Shown here in pieces: positions 12,992-23,211 of a stretch of 64,000 bases of DNA. Origin of the DNA: Aliidiomarina soli (GTDB lineage Bacteria > Pseudomonadota > Gammaproteobacteria > Enterobacterales > Alteromonadaceae); NCBI RefSeq assembly GCF_003986975.1, contig NZ_PIPO01000003.1:248001-312000 (forward strand), read 5' to 3'. Each line of letters starts with the position of its first letter. Positions within the stretch are counted from its first letter, which is position 1. Under the pieces are notes generated by a model that saw only the letters and a list, made by a program, of their open reading frames with translations, had not been told where the DNA came from and made no database searches. The translations under genes were made by a program, and so were the position numbers.

Positions 12992-13414
12992 ATGGAAAAC
13001 TTCACCCCCATTAGTGCGCTGATAGGCGGCGCTATCATCGGTAGCGGCGCGCTATTGCTGATGTTAATGCTGGGCAGGGTAGCTGGTATTTCGGGTATAG
13101 CGTCAAGCGCTATATTTCAAACCGAGGGTCGGGCCTGGCGGCTGGCCTTTGTCGCCGGGTTATTAGTGGGGCCTTTGTTGGTTGGCCTGATTTTAACCGA
13201 CTTTACCTTTGCCACGCCAGATCTTGGCTGGGAAGTGGTCGTGGCTGGCTTACTGGTTGGCGTCGGCACCGGCGTAGGGTCGGGCTGTACCTCGGGGCAT
13301 GGTATTTGTGGTATTGGCCGGTTATCGAAGCGCTCAATTGTAGCCACGTTAATTTTCATGGCTGCGGGCTTCCTCATTGCAACCTTATTCACTCAGGGGG
13401 CAGCCACATGGTAA
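12992..13414 (+). CDS. YeeE/YedE-family sulfur transporter, first half (PmpA-like)
   Basis: The 140-residue membrane protein has about four transmembrane segments and the family signature VGSGCTSGHGICGIGRLS (~95-112), with Cys99 and Cys106 placed to pass sulfur through the channel. YeeE/YedE proteins (DUF395) import thiosulfate or related sulfur species. This protein is one half of a two-gene version, and the other half overlaps it by 7 bp. ATGGAAAAC follows a GGCGAG-type ribosome site. Confidence 0.9.
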   Translation: MENFTPISALIGGAIIGSGALLLMLMLGRVAGISGIASSAIFQTEGRAWRLAFVAGLLVGPLLVGLILTDFTFATPDLGWEVVVAGLLVGVGTGVGSGCTSGHGICGIGRLSKRSIVATLIFMAAGFLIATLFTQGAATW

Positions 13415-13815
13415 TTTTAATGGCTTTTCTAAGCGGACTCCTGATGACGGCGGGGATTGCGGTGTCAGCGATGATCGATCCCAATAAGGTGCTCGGCTTC
13501 TTGCACCTGGGTCCGGGCTGGGACCCCAGCCTGGCATTGGTGATGGCAGGGGCACTGGCAGTTTTTCTACCCGGATTCTTGCTTATCCGCAAGCGTAAAG
13601 CGCCAGTCTGCGATACTCAATTTCACCTGCCAAAAAGCAACCGCATTGACAAACCACTGGTGATTGGAGCGCTGCTGTTTGGTTTAGGCTGGGGACTGGT
13701 CGGCTATTGTCCGGGTCCGGCGATAGCGGCACTGACATCGGGCAGCGTCGCTACGCTGGTTTTTGTGGTGATGATGATTATCGGCTGGTTCGCGGCGCGC
13801 AAAGCGCGCCTGTAA
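13408..13815 (+). CDS. YeeE/YedE-family sulfur transporter, second half (PmpB-like)
   Basis: The 135-residue membrane protein starts at the ATG at 13408, overlapping the preceding stop (ATGGTAA), so the two halves are translationally coupled. A longer in-frame start at 13306 lies inside the previous gene and would put a hydrophilic stretch before the first helix, so I reject it. The signature LGWGLVGYCPGPA (~93-105) has Cys101, the partner of the Cys residues in the first half. It ends 2 bp from the convergent rnhA stop. Confidence 0.9.
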   Translation: MVILMAFLSGLLMTAGIAVSAMIDPNKVLGFLHLGPGWDPSLALVMAGALAVFLPGFLLIRKRKAPVCDTQFHLPKSNRIDKPLVIGALLFGLGWGLVGYCPGPAIAALTSGSVATLVFVVMMIIGWFAARKARL

Positions 13816-13817
13816 GG

Positions 13818-14288
13818 TTAGTCCGGCTGATATCCGTGGTCTTCGTCATGAGGGCCACGCTCGGCCGCGGTTCGAGCTAATACATCGCAACGCTCGTTCT
13901 CCGGGTGGCCTGAATGCCCTTTAACCCAGTGCCATTCAATTTTGTGGCGGGCAATTGCGCTATCCAGTGCCTGCCATAGATCCTGGTTTTTGACTGGCTT
14001 TTTTGCGCTGGTCATCCAGCCTTTCTTTTTCCAGCCCTGAATCCACTTAGTAATGCCCTGGCGGACATATTCGCTGTCTGTGTAGACATCGATTTTGCAG
14101 GCTTTGGTCAGCGCATTGAGTGCGACCACTGTGGCCATCAACTCCATTCGATTATTCGTGGTCAGACGAAAACCCTGAGCCAGTTCTTTTTCATGTTTTC
14201 CGTAGCGTAAAATCGCCCCGTAGCCGCCAGGTCCGGGGTTTCCTAGACAGGAGCCATCGGTAAATATTGTTACGTCCTTTGTCTGCAT
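13818..14288 (-). CDS. rnhA: Ribonuclease HI
   Basis: RNase HI removes RNA from RNA-DNA hybrids and R-loops. The 156-residue product has the four acidic metal-binding residues at Asp11 ([14 protein letters not shown]), Glu49 (NNRMELMA), Asp71 (YTDSEYV) and Asp135 (ERCDVLAR), and a conserved [14 protein letters not shown] basic/His loop. Length equals the family norm. It is divergent from dnaQ with 109 bp between the starts, an arrangement conserved from E. coli onward. Confidence 0.97.
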   Translation of the reverse strand: MQTKDVTIFTDGSCLGNPGPGGYGAILRYGKHEKELAQGFRLTTNNRMELMATVVALNALTKACKIDVYTDSEYVRQGITKWIQGWKKKGWMTSAKKPVKNQDLWQALDSAIARHKIEWHWVKGHSGHPENERCDVLARTAAERGPHDEDHGYQPD

Positions 14289-14397
14289 GCTTCTTCTCAG
14301 GTTTTGATGTTGCTACTATAGCGCTCTGACAGATATGCCGGTGCAGTGAAAGCGTCGAGTATACGCAGCCCGACAGCAAAAATAAAAGGTTGATGAT

Positions 14398-15135
14398 ATG
14401 CATGAACTGATTGATTCCAAATCGCAACGACAAATTGTGCTGGATACAGAAACCACAGGTATCGACCCTAAACAGGGTCATCGTATCATCGAAATCGGTT
14501 GCGTTGAGTTAATCGAACGTAAACTGACAGGGCGCCATTTTCACGCCTACCTGAACCCGGAGCGCCTGGTTGAAGAAGATGCCATCCGCGTGCATGGGAT
14601 TACCAATGAGTTTCTGGAAGACAAACCAGTTTTTTCGCAAGTCGTTGATGAGTTTGTTGAATTTATCCGTGGTGCTGAGCTGGTTATCCATAACGCGCCG
14701 TTCGACGTTGGCCACATGGATGCTGAGTTTAATCGCATTAATGCGCCGTACGGCTTAACCAAAGACATTGCCGGGGTATTGGATACCCTGGCGCTGGCGC
14801 GGCAGTTGTATCCCGGGCAACGGGCCAGCCTGGATGCACTGTGCAAACGGTTCGATATTGATAATTCACACCGTACCCTGCATGGCGCGTTACTCGACGC
14901 CGAAATCCTGGCTGATGTCTATCTGTGGATGACCGGCGGCCAGCGCAAACTGTCGCTGGCAGATAAAGACAAAGATGGTCAGCTGACTGACCTCACAGCC
15001 ATCCGACGCTTACCCGATCAACGGCCAGCGCTAAAGGTTTTACCTGCATCTGCCGAAGAAGAAGCAGCACATCAGCAACGCATCGCAAAGCTTCTTAAGA
15101 AGGGAGGGGAGTCTCTTTGGCCCGTGTCTGGTTAA
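14398..15135 (+). CDS. dnaQ: DNA polymerase III epsilon subunit (3'-5' proofreading exonuclease)
   Basis: DnaQ proofreads for the replicative polymerase. The 245-residue product has ExoI VLDTETTGID with Asp16 and Glu18, ExoII HNAPFDVGHMDAEF, and ExoIII HGALLDAEILADVY. A linker near the C-terminus leads to the region that binds the alpha subunit. The alpha subunit gene dnaE is also in this window, at 18752. The downstream gene begins within the last 19 bp. Confidence 0.96.
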   Translation: MHELIDSKSQRQIVLDTETTGIDPKQGHRIIEIGCVELIERKLTGRHFHAYLNPERLVEEDAIRVHGITNEFLEDKPVFSQVVDEFVEFIRGAELVIHNAPFDVGHMDAEFNRINAPYGLTKDIAGVLDTLALARQLYPGQRASLDALCKRFDIDNSHRTLHGALLDAEILADVYLWMTGGQRKLSLADKDKDGQLTDLTAIRRLPDQRPALKVLPASAEEEAAHQQRIAKLLKKGGESLWPVSG

Positions 15136-16400
15136 TTCGTTGTGGTTTAGCACTTACTGTCTTGCTGGCATCTCAGCCAGCGGCGGTGGCTGAATCTTTA
15201 CCTAATCCGTACGACGCCTTTCGGTTAACCGAAATGGCACCTGATAATCAATTACCGTTGCTTGGTGATCGGTTTCGTATTGACGATCATGTAGATGAGA
15301 TCACCATGGTCTTTTTTCGTGATCATGGGACTGACCCTGTGGTGCTGATTTTACCAGATGGCAGTAAGTGGTATAGCTCGCGTCATCCACAAGACGTGCA
15401 ATGGGAGTCTGGTGCCGGTTTTGACCAGGTGCGTATCGAATCGCCCATGCGCGGTCCCTGGCAAGTGTCCGGAGCACTACGACCTGAAAGCCGGTTGATG
15501 GTTATCTCTGATCTGCAGTTTCATGCGGAGCCACTGCCGCAACGTATTTTCCGCGGCGAGACCATCAGCGTTGAAGGGCGTTTCACCGAGGCTGGTGAGC
15601 CCATTGAGCAACGCGATTTTCGCAGTGCCATCCAGATGCAGCTTCATCTGGTCAGTACCAATGATGAGAACCACAACAACTTTGGTATTAATCCGCGGCA
15701 CTTAGGGGATTTTCTCGACGATGGTCGTGGTCATGACGTACGGGCCAGAGACGGTATCTTTACCGGTGAAATTTGGTTCAATGCACCGTCGGGACCGTAC
15801 TTGCCGTCGTACCAGGCGATCACGCCATTGTACCAACGCACCTACGAGCAGTCGCCAATTATGCTGGCTGAGTTGCCAGTTCAACTGGAAGTGCGGGTGT
15901 CCGCCACTGAGGGAGTGCCTCATGTGCTTGATATTCACGTCGATGAGGAACAACTGCAGGTTGATGACTTGGTCTTACGCGGCGATGTTGAGTATCCCAA
16001 TGGCGAAATTCAGCGGATAGATATCCGCACAGCGATGGGTGACCGATTGCGGGAACGGATCCCAAATTATGTGAATGGAAGTTTTGCTATCGATTTAACC
16101 TTGTTTGCGACCACCACAGACGGGCGCGAAATCGAGGCTACCGTGGCTACCTATGACTTTATGGCGCGTCAGCCCGAACCAGCGGGGCCTACAGACGAGG
16201 AACTGGCAGCGATCCGGGCAGAGCAGCGAGAGGCTGAAATTGCTGCACAGGTTGCAGCAGAGCGTGAACGCTTACGTAAACAACGGGTTATGCTGGGTTT
16301 GATTGTAGGGGTGAATCTGGTTCTGGTGCTCGGCTGGATCGGCGTGATGCTATTCCGTCGCCGTGGGCAAGGAAAGAACAGCGGAAAAGCTAAAAAGTAG
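15117..16400 (+). CDS. TIGR03503-like membrane-anchored periplasmic protein
   Basis: The 427-residue product has a signal peptide (MARVWLIRCGLALTVLLASQPAAVAES), a long periplasmic region with beta-rich repeats, and a C-terminal helix (VMLGLIVGVNLVLVLGWIGVMLF, ~398-420) followed by RRRGQGK. A charged coiled segment, DEELAAIRAEQREAEIAA, precedes the helix. The TTG start at 15117 is supported by the strong ribosome site AGGGAGGGGAG five bases upstream. It overlaps dnaQ by 19 bp, so the two are probably co-translated. The layout and the position between dnaQ and tRNA-Asp fit the uncharacterised family TIGR03503, known in Shewanella and Vibrio. Its function is unknown. Confidence 0.75.
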   Translation: MARVWLIRCGLALTVLLASQPAAVAESLPNPYDAFRLTEMAPDNQLPLLGDRFRIDDHVDEITMVFFRDHGTDPVVLILPDGSKWYSSRHPQDVQWESGAGFDQVRIESPMRGPWQVSGALRPESRLMVISDLQFHAEPLPQRIFRGETISVEGRFTEAGEPIEQRDFRSAIQMQLHLVSTNDENHNNFGINPRHLGDFLDDGRGHDVRARDGIFTGEIWFNAPSGPYLPSYQAITPLYQRTYEQSPIMLAELPVQLEVRVSATEGVPHVLDIHVDEEQLQVDDLVLRGDVEYPNGEIQRIDIRTAMGDRLRERIPNYVNGSFAIDLTLFATTTDGREIEATVATYDFMARQPEPAGPTDEELAAIRAEQREAEIAAQVAAERERLRKQRVMLGLIVGVNLVLVLGWIGVMLFRRRGQGKNSGKAKK

Positions 16401-16449
16401 ACGTTTTGGCGATTTCGTGCGCAAACAGACGCAAAGGCGGAAAAAAGGG

Positions 16450-16478
16450 TTGACGGCGACGCGGGCGACTCGTATTAT
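16450..16478 (+). promoter_or_regulatory. Promoter of the tRNA-Asp cluster
   Basis: TTGACG at 16450-16455 and TATTAT at 16473-16478 are separated by 17 bp. They are followed by a GC-rich discriminator (CCTCGCCGC), the pattern expected for a stringently controlled stable-RNA promoter. The first tRNA begins 35 bases after the -10 box. Confidence 0.8.
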
Positions 16479-16512
16479 CCTCGCCGCATTGAGAGCGAAC
16501 GCTGTATACAGC

Positions 16513-16589
16513 GGAGCGGTAGTTCAGTTGGTTAGAATACCGGCCTGTCACGCCGGGGGTCGCGGGTTCGAGTCCCGTCCGCTCCGCCA
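16513..16589 (+). tRNA. tRNA-Asp (GTC), copy 1
   Basis: The 77-base tRNA has CCA encoded. The acceptor stem GGAGCGG pairs with CCGCTCC, the anticodon loop reads CCTGTCACG with anticodon GTC, and the T-arm is GCGGGTTCGAGTCCCGT with TTCGA. It is the first of three identical copies. Confidence 0.97.
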
Positions 16590-16630
16590 ATTCGTTTCTT
16601 GATGCAATGTTAGCGTAAGCTCAGGTATGT

Positions 16631-16707
16631 GGAGCGGTAGTTCAGTTGGTTAGAATACCGGCCTGTCACGCCGGGGGTCGCGGGTTCGAGTCCCGTCCGC
16701 TCCGCCA
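16631..16707 (+). tRNA. tRNA-Asp (GTC), copy 2
   Basis: This copy is identical over all 77 bases to copy 1, with CCA encoded. It is separated from copy 1 by a 41-base spacer unlike the second spacer. Confidence 0.97.
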
Positions 16708-16781
16708 CTTGAACTGAGCAAACGCAAGCAGCAAAAAGCATGCACAAAGATGAACAAGCTTTCGGATAGAAAGTACCGTGT

Positions 16782-16858
16782 GGAGCGGTAGTTCAGTTGG
16801 TTAGAATACCGGCCTGTCACGCCGGGGGTCGCGGGTTCGAGTCCCGTCCGCTCCGCCA
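16782..16858 (+). tRNA. tRNA-Asp (GTC), copy 3
   Basis: This copy is identical over all 77 bases to the other two. It is separated from copy 2 by a 74-base spacer and followed at once by a terminator. Confidence 0.97.
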
Positions 16859-16864
16859 CTTAAT

Positions 16865-16887
16865 AATCGCCTTAAGGCGATTTTTTT
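16865..16887 (+). terminator. Rho-independent terminator of the tRNA-Asp cluster
   Basis: AATCGCCTT-AAGGCGATT is a perfect 9+9 palindrome followed by a run of seven T that begins within the stem. It lies 7 bases after copy 3. Confidence 0.9.
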
Positions 16888-16922
16888 GTGCCTGAAATTC
16901 GTGCCGGATGGCTAGAGCACAA

Positions 16923-16940
16923 ACCACCATTGCTGGTGGT
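16923..16940 (-). terminator. Weak hairpin after the chemoreceptor gene
   Basis: On the minus strand ACCACCA-GCAA-TGGTGGT forms a 7-bp stem with a GNRA loop followed by only TTTGTG. It lies 59 bases past the chemoreceptor stop. The short T run makes it a poor terminator. Confidence 0.35.
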
Positions 16941-16998
16941 CTGCCCCTATATACCTTTATCTGCTCAGGTTTACAGAATCGACGCCTGGTAGAACCGA

Positions 16999-18567
16999 CT
17001 AACGCGCTGCAAACCGCTTAATCAGTGAATACAGCTCTTCCGTGGTGGTGGACAGTTGCTCGCTTGAGTCGAATGTATTTTGGGCATTCTGTTTACTCTG
17101 CTGAGCGATATCGGAAATAGCGGTAATTTGCTGATTAATATGTTCCGCTACATTGCTTTGCTCTTCCACAGCGGTCGCCATTTGCATTGAGGCGTCGGTG
17201 ATATCGTTGATGGCACGTGCAATATCACGCAACGCGCTTTCTGTTTGCTCAACCTTACTTACCCCAGCCAAGGCTGTTTCTTCACCGGCCAGAGAAACAC
17301 TGACGGCGTCCTCTGCACGTTCTTTCAGGTTATTCACAATTGAATGGATATTCTGTGTTGATTCGCGTGTGCGTTGCGCTAACGCGCGAACTTCCTGGGC
17401 GACGACTGCAAATCCACGGCCGTGCTCACCAGCGCGTGCCGCTTCAATCGCTGCGTTGAGCGCAAGTAAATTAGTCTGTTCAGCAATGTCAGAAATCAGG
17501 TCAGCGGCCTGCCCAATACTGCCTGTTGATTCAGCCAGTGCTTTCACCGTCGCAGCAATGCTGTGCACTGATTTATTCAGATTCTCAATTGCAAGCAGCG
17601 CTTCAGCGGCAGTTTCGGTGCTGCTGTCGACACTCTTGCTGGCGACATCTGCCTGGGCGGCATTGCTCTCAACTTTATCTGCTACTTCGCCGATTGAGGT
17701 CGCCATTTCATTAATCGCTGAGGCGGTATTCTCGGTCGCGTTGTTCTGCTCTTCGATCAACTGGTTACTGGACTGAGCCTGAGTACGGGTTTGCGCGACG
17801 ATTTGATGCAACTGAGTGGCGGCATCTTCAATCCGGGTCAAGGCGGTGCGGGCACGAGCTGCCTCACTTAGCAGTACCAAGTTCAATTGCGCGCGCAGAC
17901 CATGCCAGTCACTGTAGCTTTGTGCGACCAACGGGTCCTGATAGGCATCCGGACGTTGAGCTAACATGGCACGCAGACAACTATTTGAATGCGCCTGTTG
18001 CCAGGCCAGGGCGGCTGCGCCACTGGCCAGACCGACGATGGCTGCAGTAGGGCCAGCAATCGCCGCCAGAATGGCACTACCAACTAAACCAGGCACTGCC
18101 ACAGGTAGCATTTCGCGACCATAGCTAAGCGCTTGTTGCATGCCGGTACGGGCAGATTTTCCGGCGCGGATACGATCATACATTTGTTGTGCGCGTTGCT
18201 TCGAGGCTTCATCCGCATTCACCCGAACGGACTCATAGCCTACAATGGTTGAACCGTCTTTAATTGGGGTCACATACGCACTTACCCAGTAGTGGTCGCC
18301 GTTCTTACAGCGGTTTTTAACCACCCCCATCCAGGCTTTACCGCTGCGTAAGCATTCCCACATGTCTTTGTAGACAGCTGGGGGCATATCAGGGTGGCGC
18401 ACGAGGTTATGAGGGGCACCAATCAGTTGCTCTTCGCTAAAGCCGGAAACCTCGACAAAAGCGTCATTGCAGTGAGTAATGATACCGCGGGTATCAGTAG
18501 ACGAAATTAATCGATAATGCTCTGGGTAACGGTGTTCTTTTCCACTTACCGGAAGGTTGTTGCGCAT
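16999..18567 (-). CDS. PAS-domain methyl-accepting chemotaxis protein (Aer-like)
   Basis: The 522-residue product has an N-terminal PAS domain (about 15-120; [38 protein letters not shown]). A short hydrophobic hairpin follows at about 148-190 ([32 protein letters not shown]). The rest is a signalling domain with the conserved tip [35 protein letters not shown], which binds CheA/CheW. There is no periplasmic sensing domain, so sensing is cytoplasmic. In the Aer family the PAS domain binds FAD and reports redox state. FAD binding here is inference. No flagellar or che genes are near, and no sigma-28 promoter is obvious. Confidence 0.9.
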   Translation of the reverse strand: MRNNLPVSGKEHRYPEHYRLISSTDTRGIITHCNDAFVEVSGFSEEQLIGAPHNLVRHPDMPPAVYKDMWECLRSGKAWMGVVKNRCKNGDHYWVSAYVTPIKDGSTIVGYESVRVNADEASKQRAQQMYDRIRAGKSARTGMQQALSYGREMLPVAVPGLVGSAILAAIAGPTAAIVGLASGAAALAWQQAHSNSCLRAMLAQRPDAYQDPLVAQSYSDWHGLRAQLNLVLLSEAARARTALTRIEDAATQLHQIVAQTRTQAQSSNQLIEEQNNATENTASAINEMATSIGEVADKVESNAAQADVASKSVDSSTETAAEALLAIENLNKSVHSIAATVKALAESTGSIGQAADLISDIAEQTNLLALNAAIEAARAGEHGRGFAVVAQEVRALAQRTRESTQNIHSIVNNLKERAEDAVSVSLAGEETALAGVSKVEQTESALRDIARAINDITDASMQMATAVEEQSNVAEHINQQITAISDIAQQSKQNAQNTFDSSEQLSTTTEELYSLIKRFAAR

Positions 18568-18751
18568 AGTGTTTTTTTACTCTTTGTTAGTAGTCCCTTA
18601 TACCTCAAAAGGGTAACAGATTTCCGACCCTGGTTGGACCCTTTTCATCGGTGGCGATCCGCTTGTCTTTAAGGCACAATAACAGGTCTGTTTGTGTATG
18701 TTTAGCTGTCTGCGTATGACCGCGTTTTAGCTGCAAAAGGTTACCTATTTA

Positions 18752-21700
18752 ATGACATCAACACCTGCTTTTATTCACTTGCGTGTGCATAGCGATTTTT
18801 CCATGATCGATGGCGTACAAAAAGTAGGGCCGCTGTGTAAGCGAGCGTCTGAGCTGGCAATGCCTGCTGTGGCATTGACCGACCAGATGAATATGTGTGG
18901 TTTGGTGCGTTATTACAAAACCTCAGAAGACCTCGGCCTTAAACCATTAATCGGGGCTGATTTGTGGGTGCTTAGCGATGACTGGCCGGATACCCCATTC
19001 CGTCTGACGGTACTGGCAGCAAATAACACGGGCTATCAGAATTTGACCCTGTTGATATCGGATGCCTACCTTCGAGGTCATCGTTGCGGGCGGCCGTGCA
19101 TCGAGCAAAGCTGGCTGGCTGACAAAGCAGACGGTTTGATTGTGCTTTCTGGTGCCAAAGACGGTGATGTCGGCCAGGCGTTACTGCAGCGCAATGAGAA
19201 AGCGTTGCAGCAAAGCCTGCAATTTTATCAAACCCATTTCGCCGACCATTTTTATCTTGAATTAATCCGCACCGGACGGCCGCAGGAAGAAGACTATCTG
19301 CATCTGGCGGTTGATCTGGCGAGTCAATACGACCTCCCGGTGGTGGCTACGAACGAAGTCGTTTTCCTCGATGCTGAAGACTACGACGCCCATGAAATCA
19401 GGGTTTCAATTCATGACGGCTATACCCTAGGCGACCCACGTCGGCCCAAGCAATACAGCGAACAACAGTATCTGCGCAGTGCAGCCGAAATGGCAGAGGT
19501 GTTCGCAGATATTCCAGAAGCGCTCGCCAACACGATCGAAATAGCCAAGCGTTGCAATGTCACCGTGACGCTCGATGAGTATGTATTGCCGGACTTTCCA
19601 ACTGGCGATATGAGCATTGCTGATTATCTGGTGCAGGCGTCGCAGAAGGGGCTTGAAGAACGGCTCGAATTTCTTTTTCCGGACCCTCAGCAACGGGCCG
19701 CTCAACGCGGTGAATATGATGAGCGCCTGCAAATCGAGCTGAAAGTTATCAATGACATGGGCTTCCCTGGTTACTTCCTGATCGTGATGGAGTTTATTCA
19801 GTGGAGTAAAGACAACAATATTCCGGTGGGGCCGGGGCGGGGCTCGGGTGCGGGCTCGCTGGTCGCCTATGCGCTGAAAATTACCGATCTCGATCCGCTT
19901 GAATTCGATTTGCTTTTCGAGCGTTTTCTGAATCCGGAGCGGGTTTCGATGCCCGATTTCGATGTCGATTTCTGCATGGATCGGCGTGACGAGGTGATTG
20001 ACCACGTGGCTGATCTATACGGCCGCGATGCGGTGTCTCAGATCATTACGTTCGGTACTATGGCCGCAAAAGCAGCGGTGCGTGACGTTGGCCGGGTACT
20101 TGGGCATCCGTATGGGTTTGTTGACCGAATCTCCAAGCTTATTCCTGGCGCTCCCGGGATGACTCTGGCCAAGGCCTTTGAAGAAGAGCCTCGTCTGCCT
20201 CAGTTATACAACGAAGACGAAGACGTTAAAGAGGTCATTGATATGGCCCGGCGTCTTGAAGGTGTAACCCGAAATGCTGGTAAGCACGCCGGTGGGGTGG
20301 TGATATCGCCGACTAAAATTACCGACTTTTCACCGCTCTATTGCGATGAAGATGGAAACTTTCCGGTTACTCAGTTTGATAAGAACGATGTTGAAACTGC
20401 TGGGTTGGTTAAATTCGACTTCCTTGGTTTACGCACCCTGACCATTATCCAGTGGGCGTTGGATATGGTGAACCCGAGGTTGCGTAAGGAAGGCCGTGAA
20501 CCAGTTGATATTGTGGCGATTCCTCTGGATGACAAGGAATGTTTCCGGTCGCTGAAAAAAGCCGAGACGACTGCCGTATTCCAGCTTGAGTCACGCGGAA
20601 TGAAAGAGCTGATCAAGCGCCTGCTGCCGGATAGCTTCGAAGACATTATCGCTTTAGTGGCGCTGTTCCGGCCGGGGCCTCTGCAATCAGGGATGGTCGA
20701 CAACTTCATTGACCGTAAGCACGGCCGGGAAGCAATCTCTTACCCCGATGCACAATATCAGCACGACTCCCTGAAGACGATTCTGGAACCGACCTACGGG
20801 GTTATTCTTTACCAGGAACAGGTTATGCAAATCGCTCAGGTGCTGGCCGGGTATAGCCTGGGTGGTGCTGACTTGCTGCGTCGGGCGATGGGTAAGAAAA
20901 AACCGGAAGAAATGGAAAAGCAACGCGCGGTGTTCGAAAAAGGCGCGGCTGATAATGGAATTGACCCGGAACTTGCAATTAAAATCTTTGATCTGGTAGA
21001 GAAGTTCGCCGGTTACGGCTTTAACAAGTCGCATTCTGCAGCTTATGCGCTGGTCTCCTATCAAACCTTGTGGATGAAGGTTCATTACCCCGCAGAGTTC
21101 ATGGCCGCGGTGATGTCGGCCGATATGGATAACACCGATAAGATTGTTACCCTGGTCGACGAATGTGAACGCATGGGGTTAACCATCTTGCCGCCCGATG
21201 TGAATAAAGGCGAACATAAATTCAGTGTCGATGACGAGCAGCGTATTGTTTATGGCATTGGTGCTATCAAGGGAGTCGGCGAGGGGCCGATAGAGTCTAT
21301 TATTACCGCGCGTAATGAGGACGGGCCATTTCGGGATTTGTTTGATTTCTGTCGTCGGGTCGACCTCAAAAAACTGAATCGCCGGGTTATGGAGCGACTG
21401 ATTAAAGCGGGTGCTTTGGATAACCTTGGACCGCACCGGGCGACGCTTATGGCAACACTCGGAAAAGCAATGAAACAGGCGGATCAGGCAGCGAAAAATG
21501 AGGCCATGGGGCAGGCGGATCTGTTTGGCGTATTAAGCGCTGAGTCGACAGATGATATTGATGCTGAATTTGTGCAGGTGTCAAAGTGGCCAGAACCGAT
21601 GTGGCTCGAGGCTGAGCGAGAGACGTTAGGACTCTATTTAACCGGTCACCCGATTAACCGCTATCGGCGCGAGCTGAAACATTATGCCAGTGGCCGTTTA

Positions 21701-22234
21701 GCCGACCTGGGTGAAACCGGGCGTGGTAATTACGTCAGTGCGGCGGGACTGGTGCTGGATGTGCGGATGATGGTCAATAAGAAAGGCCAGCGCTGGGCCA
21801 TCGTGACGCTCGATGATAGAAGTATGCGAATGGATATGCGACTGTATAGCCAGGAGTTTGAAAAATATGAGGACTTGCTGCAAAAAGACTCAATTTTGTG
21901 GGTAAAAGGAGAAGTCCGATTTGATAACTTCAGTGGTGGCAATACAATGACCGCTTATGAAGTAATGACAGTAGAGCAGGCGCGTGCCCAATACGTTAAA
22001 GGTCTGAGTATTCAGCTCGACCTTGCCACACTGGCCAAACCGCAGCTGACTCGTATCGAACAGGCATTGCAAAGTGCGGCTGGGGGAACCTGCCCAATTG
22101 TTTTACAATGTCAGTTAGAGAATGCCAGTGTGGATCTGAAACCAGGTGGTAACTGGTTTATTGAACCGAAAGACGATGTCCTTTACGAACTATGGGATAT
22201 ACTGGGCACCAGCCAGGTCAAGCTGGTCTTTTAA
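18752..22234 (+). CDS. dnaE: DNA polymerase III alpha subunit
   Basis: DnaE is the replicative polymerase. The 1160-residue product starts with a PHP domain ([17 protein letters not shown]). The palm follows, with [16 protein letters not shown] and catalytic aspartates in [16 protein letters not shown], then fingers and thumb, [20 protein letters not shown], a helix-hairpin-helix region and an OB fold ([30 protein letters not shown]). The length matches E. coli DnaE. It is followed at 20 bp by accA, as in many gammaproteobacteria. Confidence 0.98.
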   Translation: MTSTPAFIHLRVHSDFSMIDGVQKVGPLCKRASELAMPAVALTDQMNMCGLVRYYKTSEDLGLKPLIGADLWVLSDDWPDTPFRLTVLAANNTGYQNLTLLISDAYLRGHRCGRPCIEQSWLADKADGLIVLSGAKDGDVGQALLQRNEKALQQSLQFYQTHFADHFYLELIRTGRPQEEDYLHLAVDLASQYDLPVVATNEVVFLDAEDYDAHEIRVSIHDGYTLGDPRRPKQYSEQQYLRSAAEMAEVFADIPEALANTIEIAKRCNVTVTLDEYVLPDFPTGDMSIADYLVQASQKGLEERLEFLFPDPQQRAAQRGEYDERLQIELKVINDMGFPGYFLIVMEFIQWSKDNNIPVGPGRGSGAGSLVAYALKITDLDPLEFDLLFERFLNPERVSMPDFDVDFCMDRRDEVIDHVADLYGRDAVSQIITFGTMAAKAAVRDVGRVLGHPYGFVDRISKLIPGAPGMTLAKAFEEEPRLPQLYNEDEDVKEVIDMARRLEGVTRNAGKHAGGVVISPTKITDFSPLYCDEDGNFPVTQFDKNDVETAGLVKFDFLGLRTLTIIQWALDMVNPRLRKEGREPVDIVAIPLDDKECFRSLKKAETTAVFQLESRGMKELIKRLLPDSFEDIIALVALFRPGPLQSGMVDNFIDRKHGREAISYPDAQYQHDSLKTILEPTYGVILYQEQVMQIAQVLAGYSLGGADLLRRAMGKKKPEEMEKQRAVFEKGAADNGIDPELAIKIFDLVEKFAGYGFNKSHSAAYALVSYQTLWMKVHYPAEFMAAVMSADMDNTDKIVTLVDECERMGLTILPPDVNKGEHKFSVDDEQRIVYGIGAIKGVGEGPIESIITARNEDGPFRDLFDFCRRVDLKKLNRRVMERLIKAGALDNLGPHRATLMATLGKAMKQADQAAKNEAMGQADLFGVLSAESTDDIDAEFVQVSKWPEPMWLEAERETLGLYLTGHPINRYRRELKHYASGRLADLGETGRGNYVSAAGLVLDVRMMVNKKGQRWAIVTLDDRSMRMDMRLYSQEFEKYEDLLQKDSILWVKGEVRFDNFSGGNTMTAYEVMTVEQARAQYVKGLSIQLDLATLAKPQLTRIEQALQSAAGGTCPIVLQCQLENASVDLKPGGNWFIEPKDDVLYELWDILGTSQVKLVF

Positions 22235-22254
22235 TCGAAAGTTGGAATGTACTG

Positions 22255-23211
22255 ATGAGCCTGAATTTTCTGGATTTTGAACAACCTATCGCTGAATTAG
22301 AAGCGCAGATCGATGAATTACGCAGTGTCAGCGCTAAAGGTGATCTGAACATTGACCTTGAAAAAGAGGTGAAACAGTTACAAAAGAAGCGTATTGAGCT
22401 GACCGAAAAGATTTTTTCTGACCTGTCATCCTGGCAGGTTGCACAGTTGGCTCGTCATCCATTGCGTCCGTATACGCTGGATTATATTCAGCATATGTTC
22501 ACCGATTTTGATGAATTGGCAGGCGATCGAGCCTTTGCTGATGACAAAGCCATCGTGGGTGGCATTGCCCGTCTGGATGGCAAACCAGTGATGGTGATTG
22601 GTCAGCAGAAAGGCCGCGAAACCCGTGAGAAAGTACGTCGTAACTTCGGCATGCCGAAACCAGAGGGTTATCGAAAAGCATTGCGTCTGATGGAAATGGC
22701 GGAACGTTTTAAGATGCCTGTTCTGACATTCATCGATACCCCTGGTGCGTATCCGGGTGTTGGCGCTGAAGAACGTGGTCAAAGTGAGGCCATCGCGCGT
22801 AATCTTAAAGTGATGTCGCGTTTGAAAGTGCCAACAATCTGTACCGTGATCGGTGAAGGTGGGTCGGGCGGCGCACTGGCGATAGGCGTTGGTGACAAAG
22901 TTAATATGCTGCAATACAGCACCTACTCAGTTATTTCTCCGGAAGGCTGTGCCTCGATTTTGTGGAAAAGTGCAAGTAAAGCCGAACTGGCTGCCGATGC
23001 CATGGGGGTTACTGCTCAGCGTTCACACGAACTGGGTCTGGTTGATACCATCATTGCAGAACCTTTGGGCGGGGCGCATCGTGACCATATTGAAGTGGCG
23101 AGTCGTTTAAAAGCACAACTACTGAATGATCTTGACCGTCTGCAAGGGCAGGATACCGACAGTTTGCTTGACAGCCGTTACCAGAAACTAATGAATTTTG
23201 GCTACTGTTAA
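22255..23211 (+). CDS. accA: Acetyl-CoA carboxylase carboxyltransferase alpha subunit
   Basis: AccA and AccD transfer carboxyl from biotin to acetyl-CoA, the first committed step of fatty-acid synthesis. The 318-residue product begins [23 protein letters not shown], the standard family start. The in-frame ATG at 22192 lies inside dnaE and is rejected. The conserved core includes [54 protein letters not shown] and [15 protein letters not shown]. accD is not in the window. Confidence 0.97.
   Translation: MSLNFLDFEQPIAELEAQIDELRSVSAKGDLNIDLEKEVKQLQKKRIELTEKIFSDLSSWQVAQLARHPLRPYTLDYIQHMFTDFDELAGDRAFADDKAIVGGIARLDGKPVMVIGQQKGRETREKVRRNFGMPKPEGYRKALRLMEMAERFKMPVLTFIDTPGAYPGVGAEERGQSEAIARNLKVMSRLKVPTICTVIGEGGSGGALAIGVGDKVNMLQYSTYSVISPEGCASILWKSASKAELAADAMGVTAQRSHELGLVDTIIAEPLGGAHRDHIEVASRLKAQLLNDLDRLQGQDTDSLLDSRYQKLMNFGYC

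Noticed and set aside
16363-16859. Open frames on both strands across the tRNA-Asp cluster
   Set aside because: They are translations of the tRNA genes and their spacers. Frames of this type are a known source of false hypothetical proteins.
18568-18751. Sigma-28 promoter for the chemoreceptor
   Set aside because: No GCCGATAA-type -10 with a TAAA -35 at the right spacing is visible on the minus strand.
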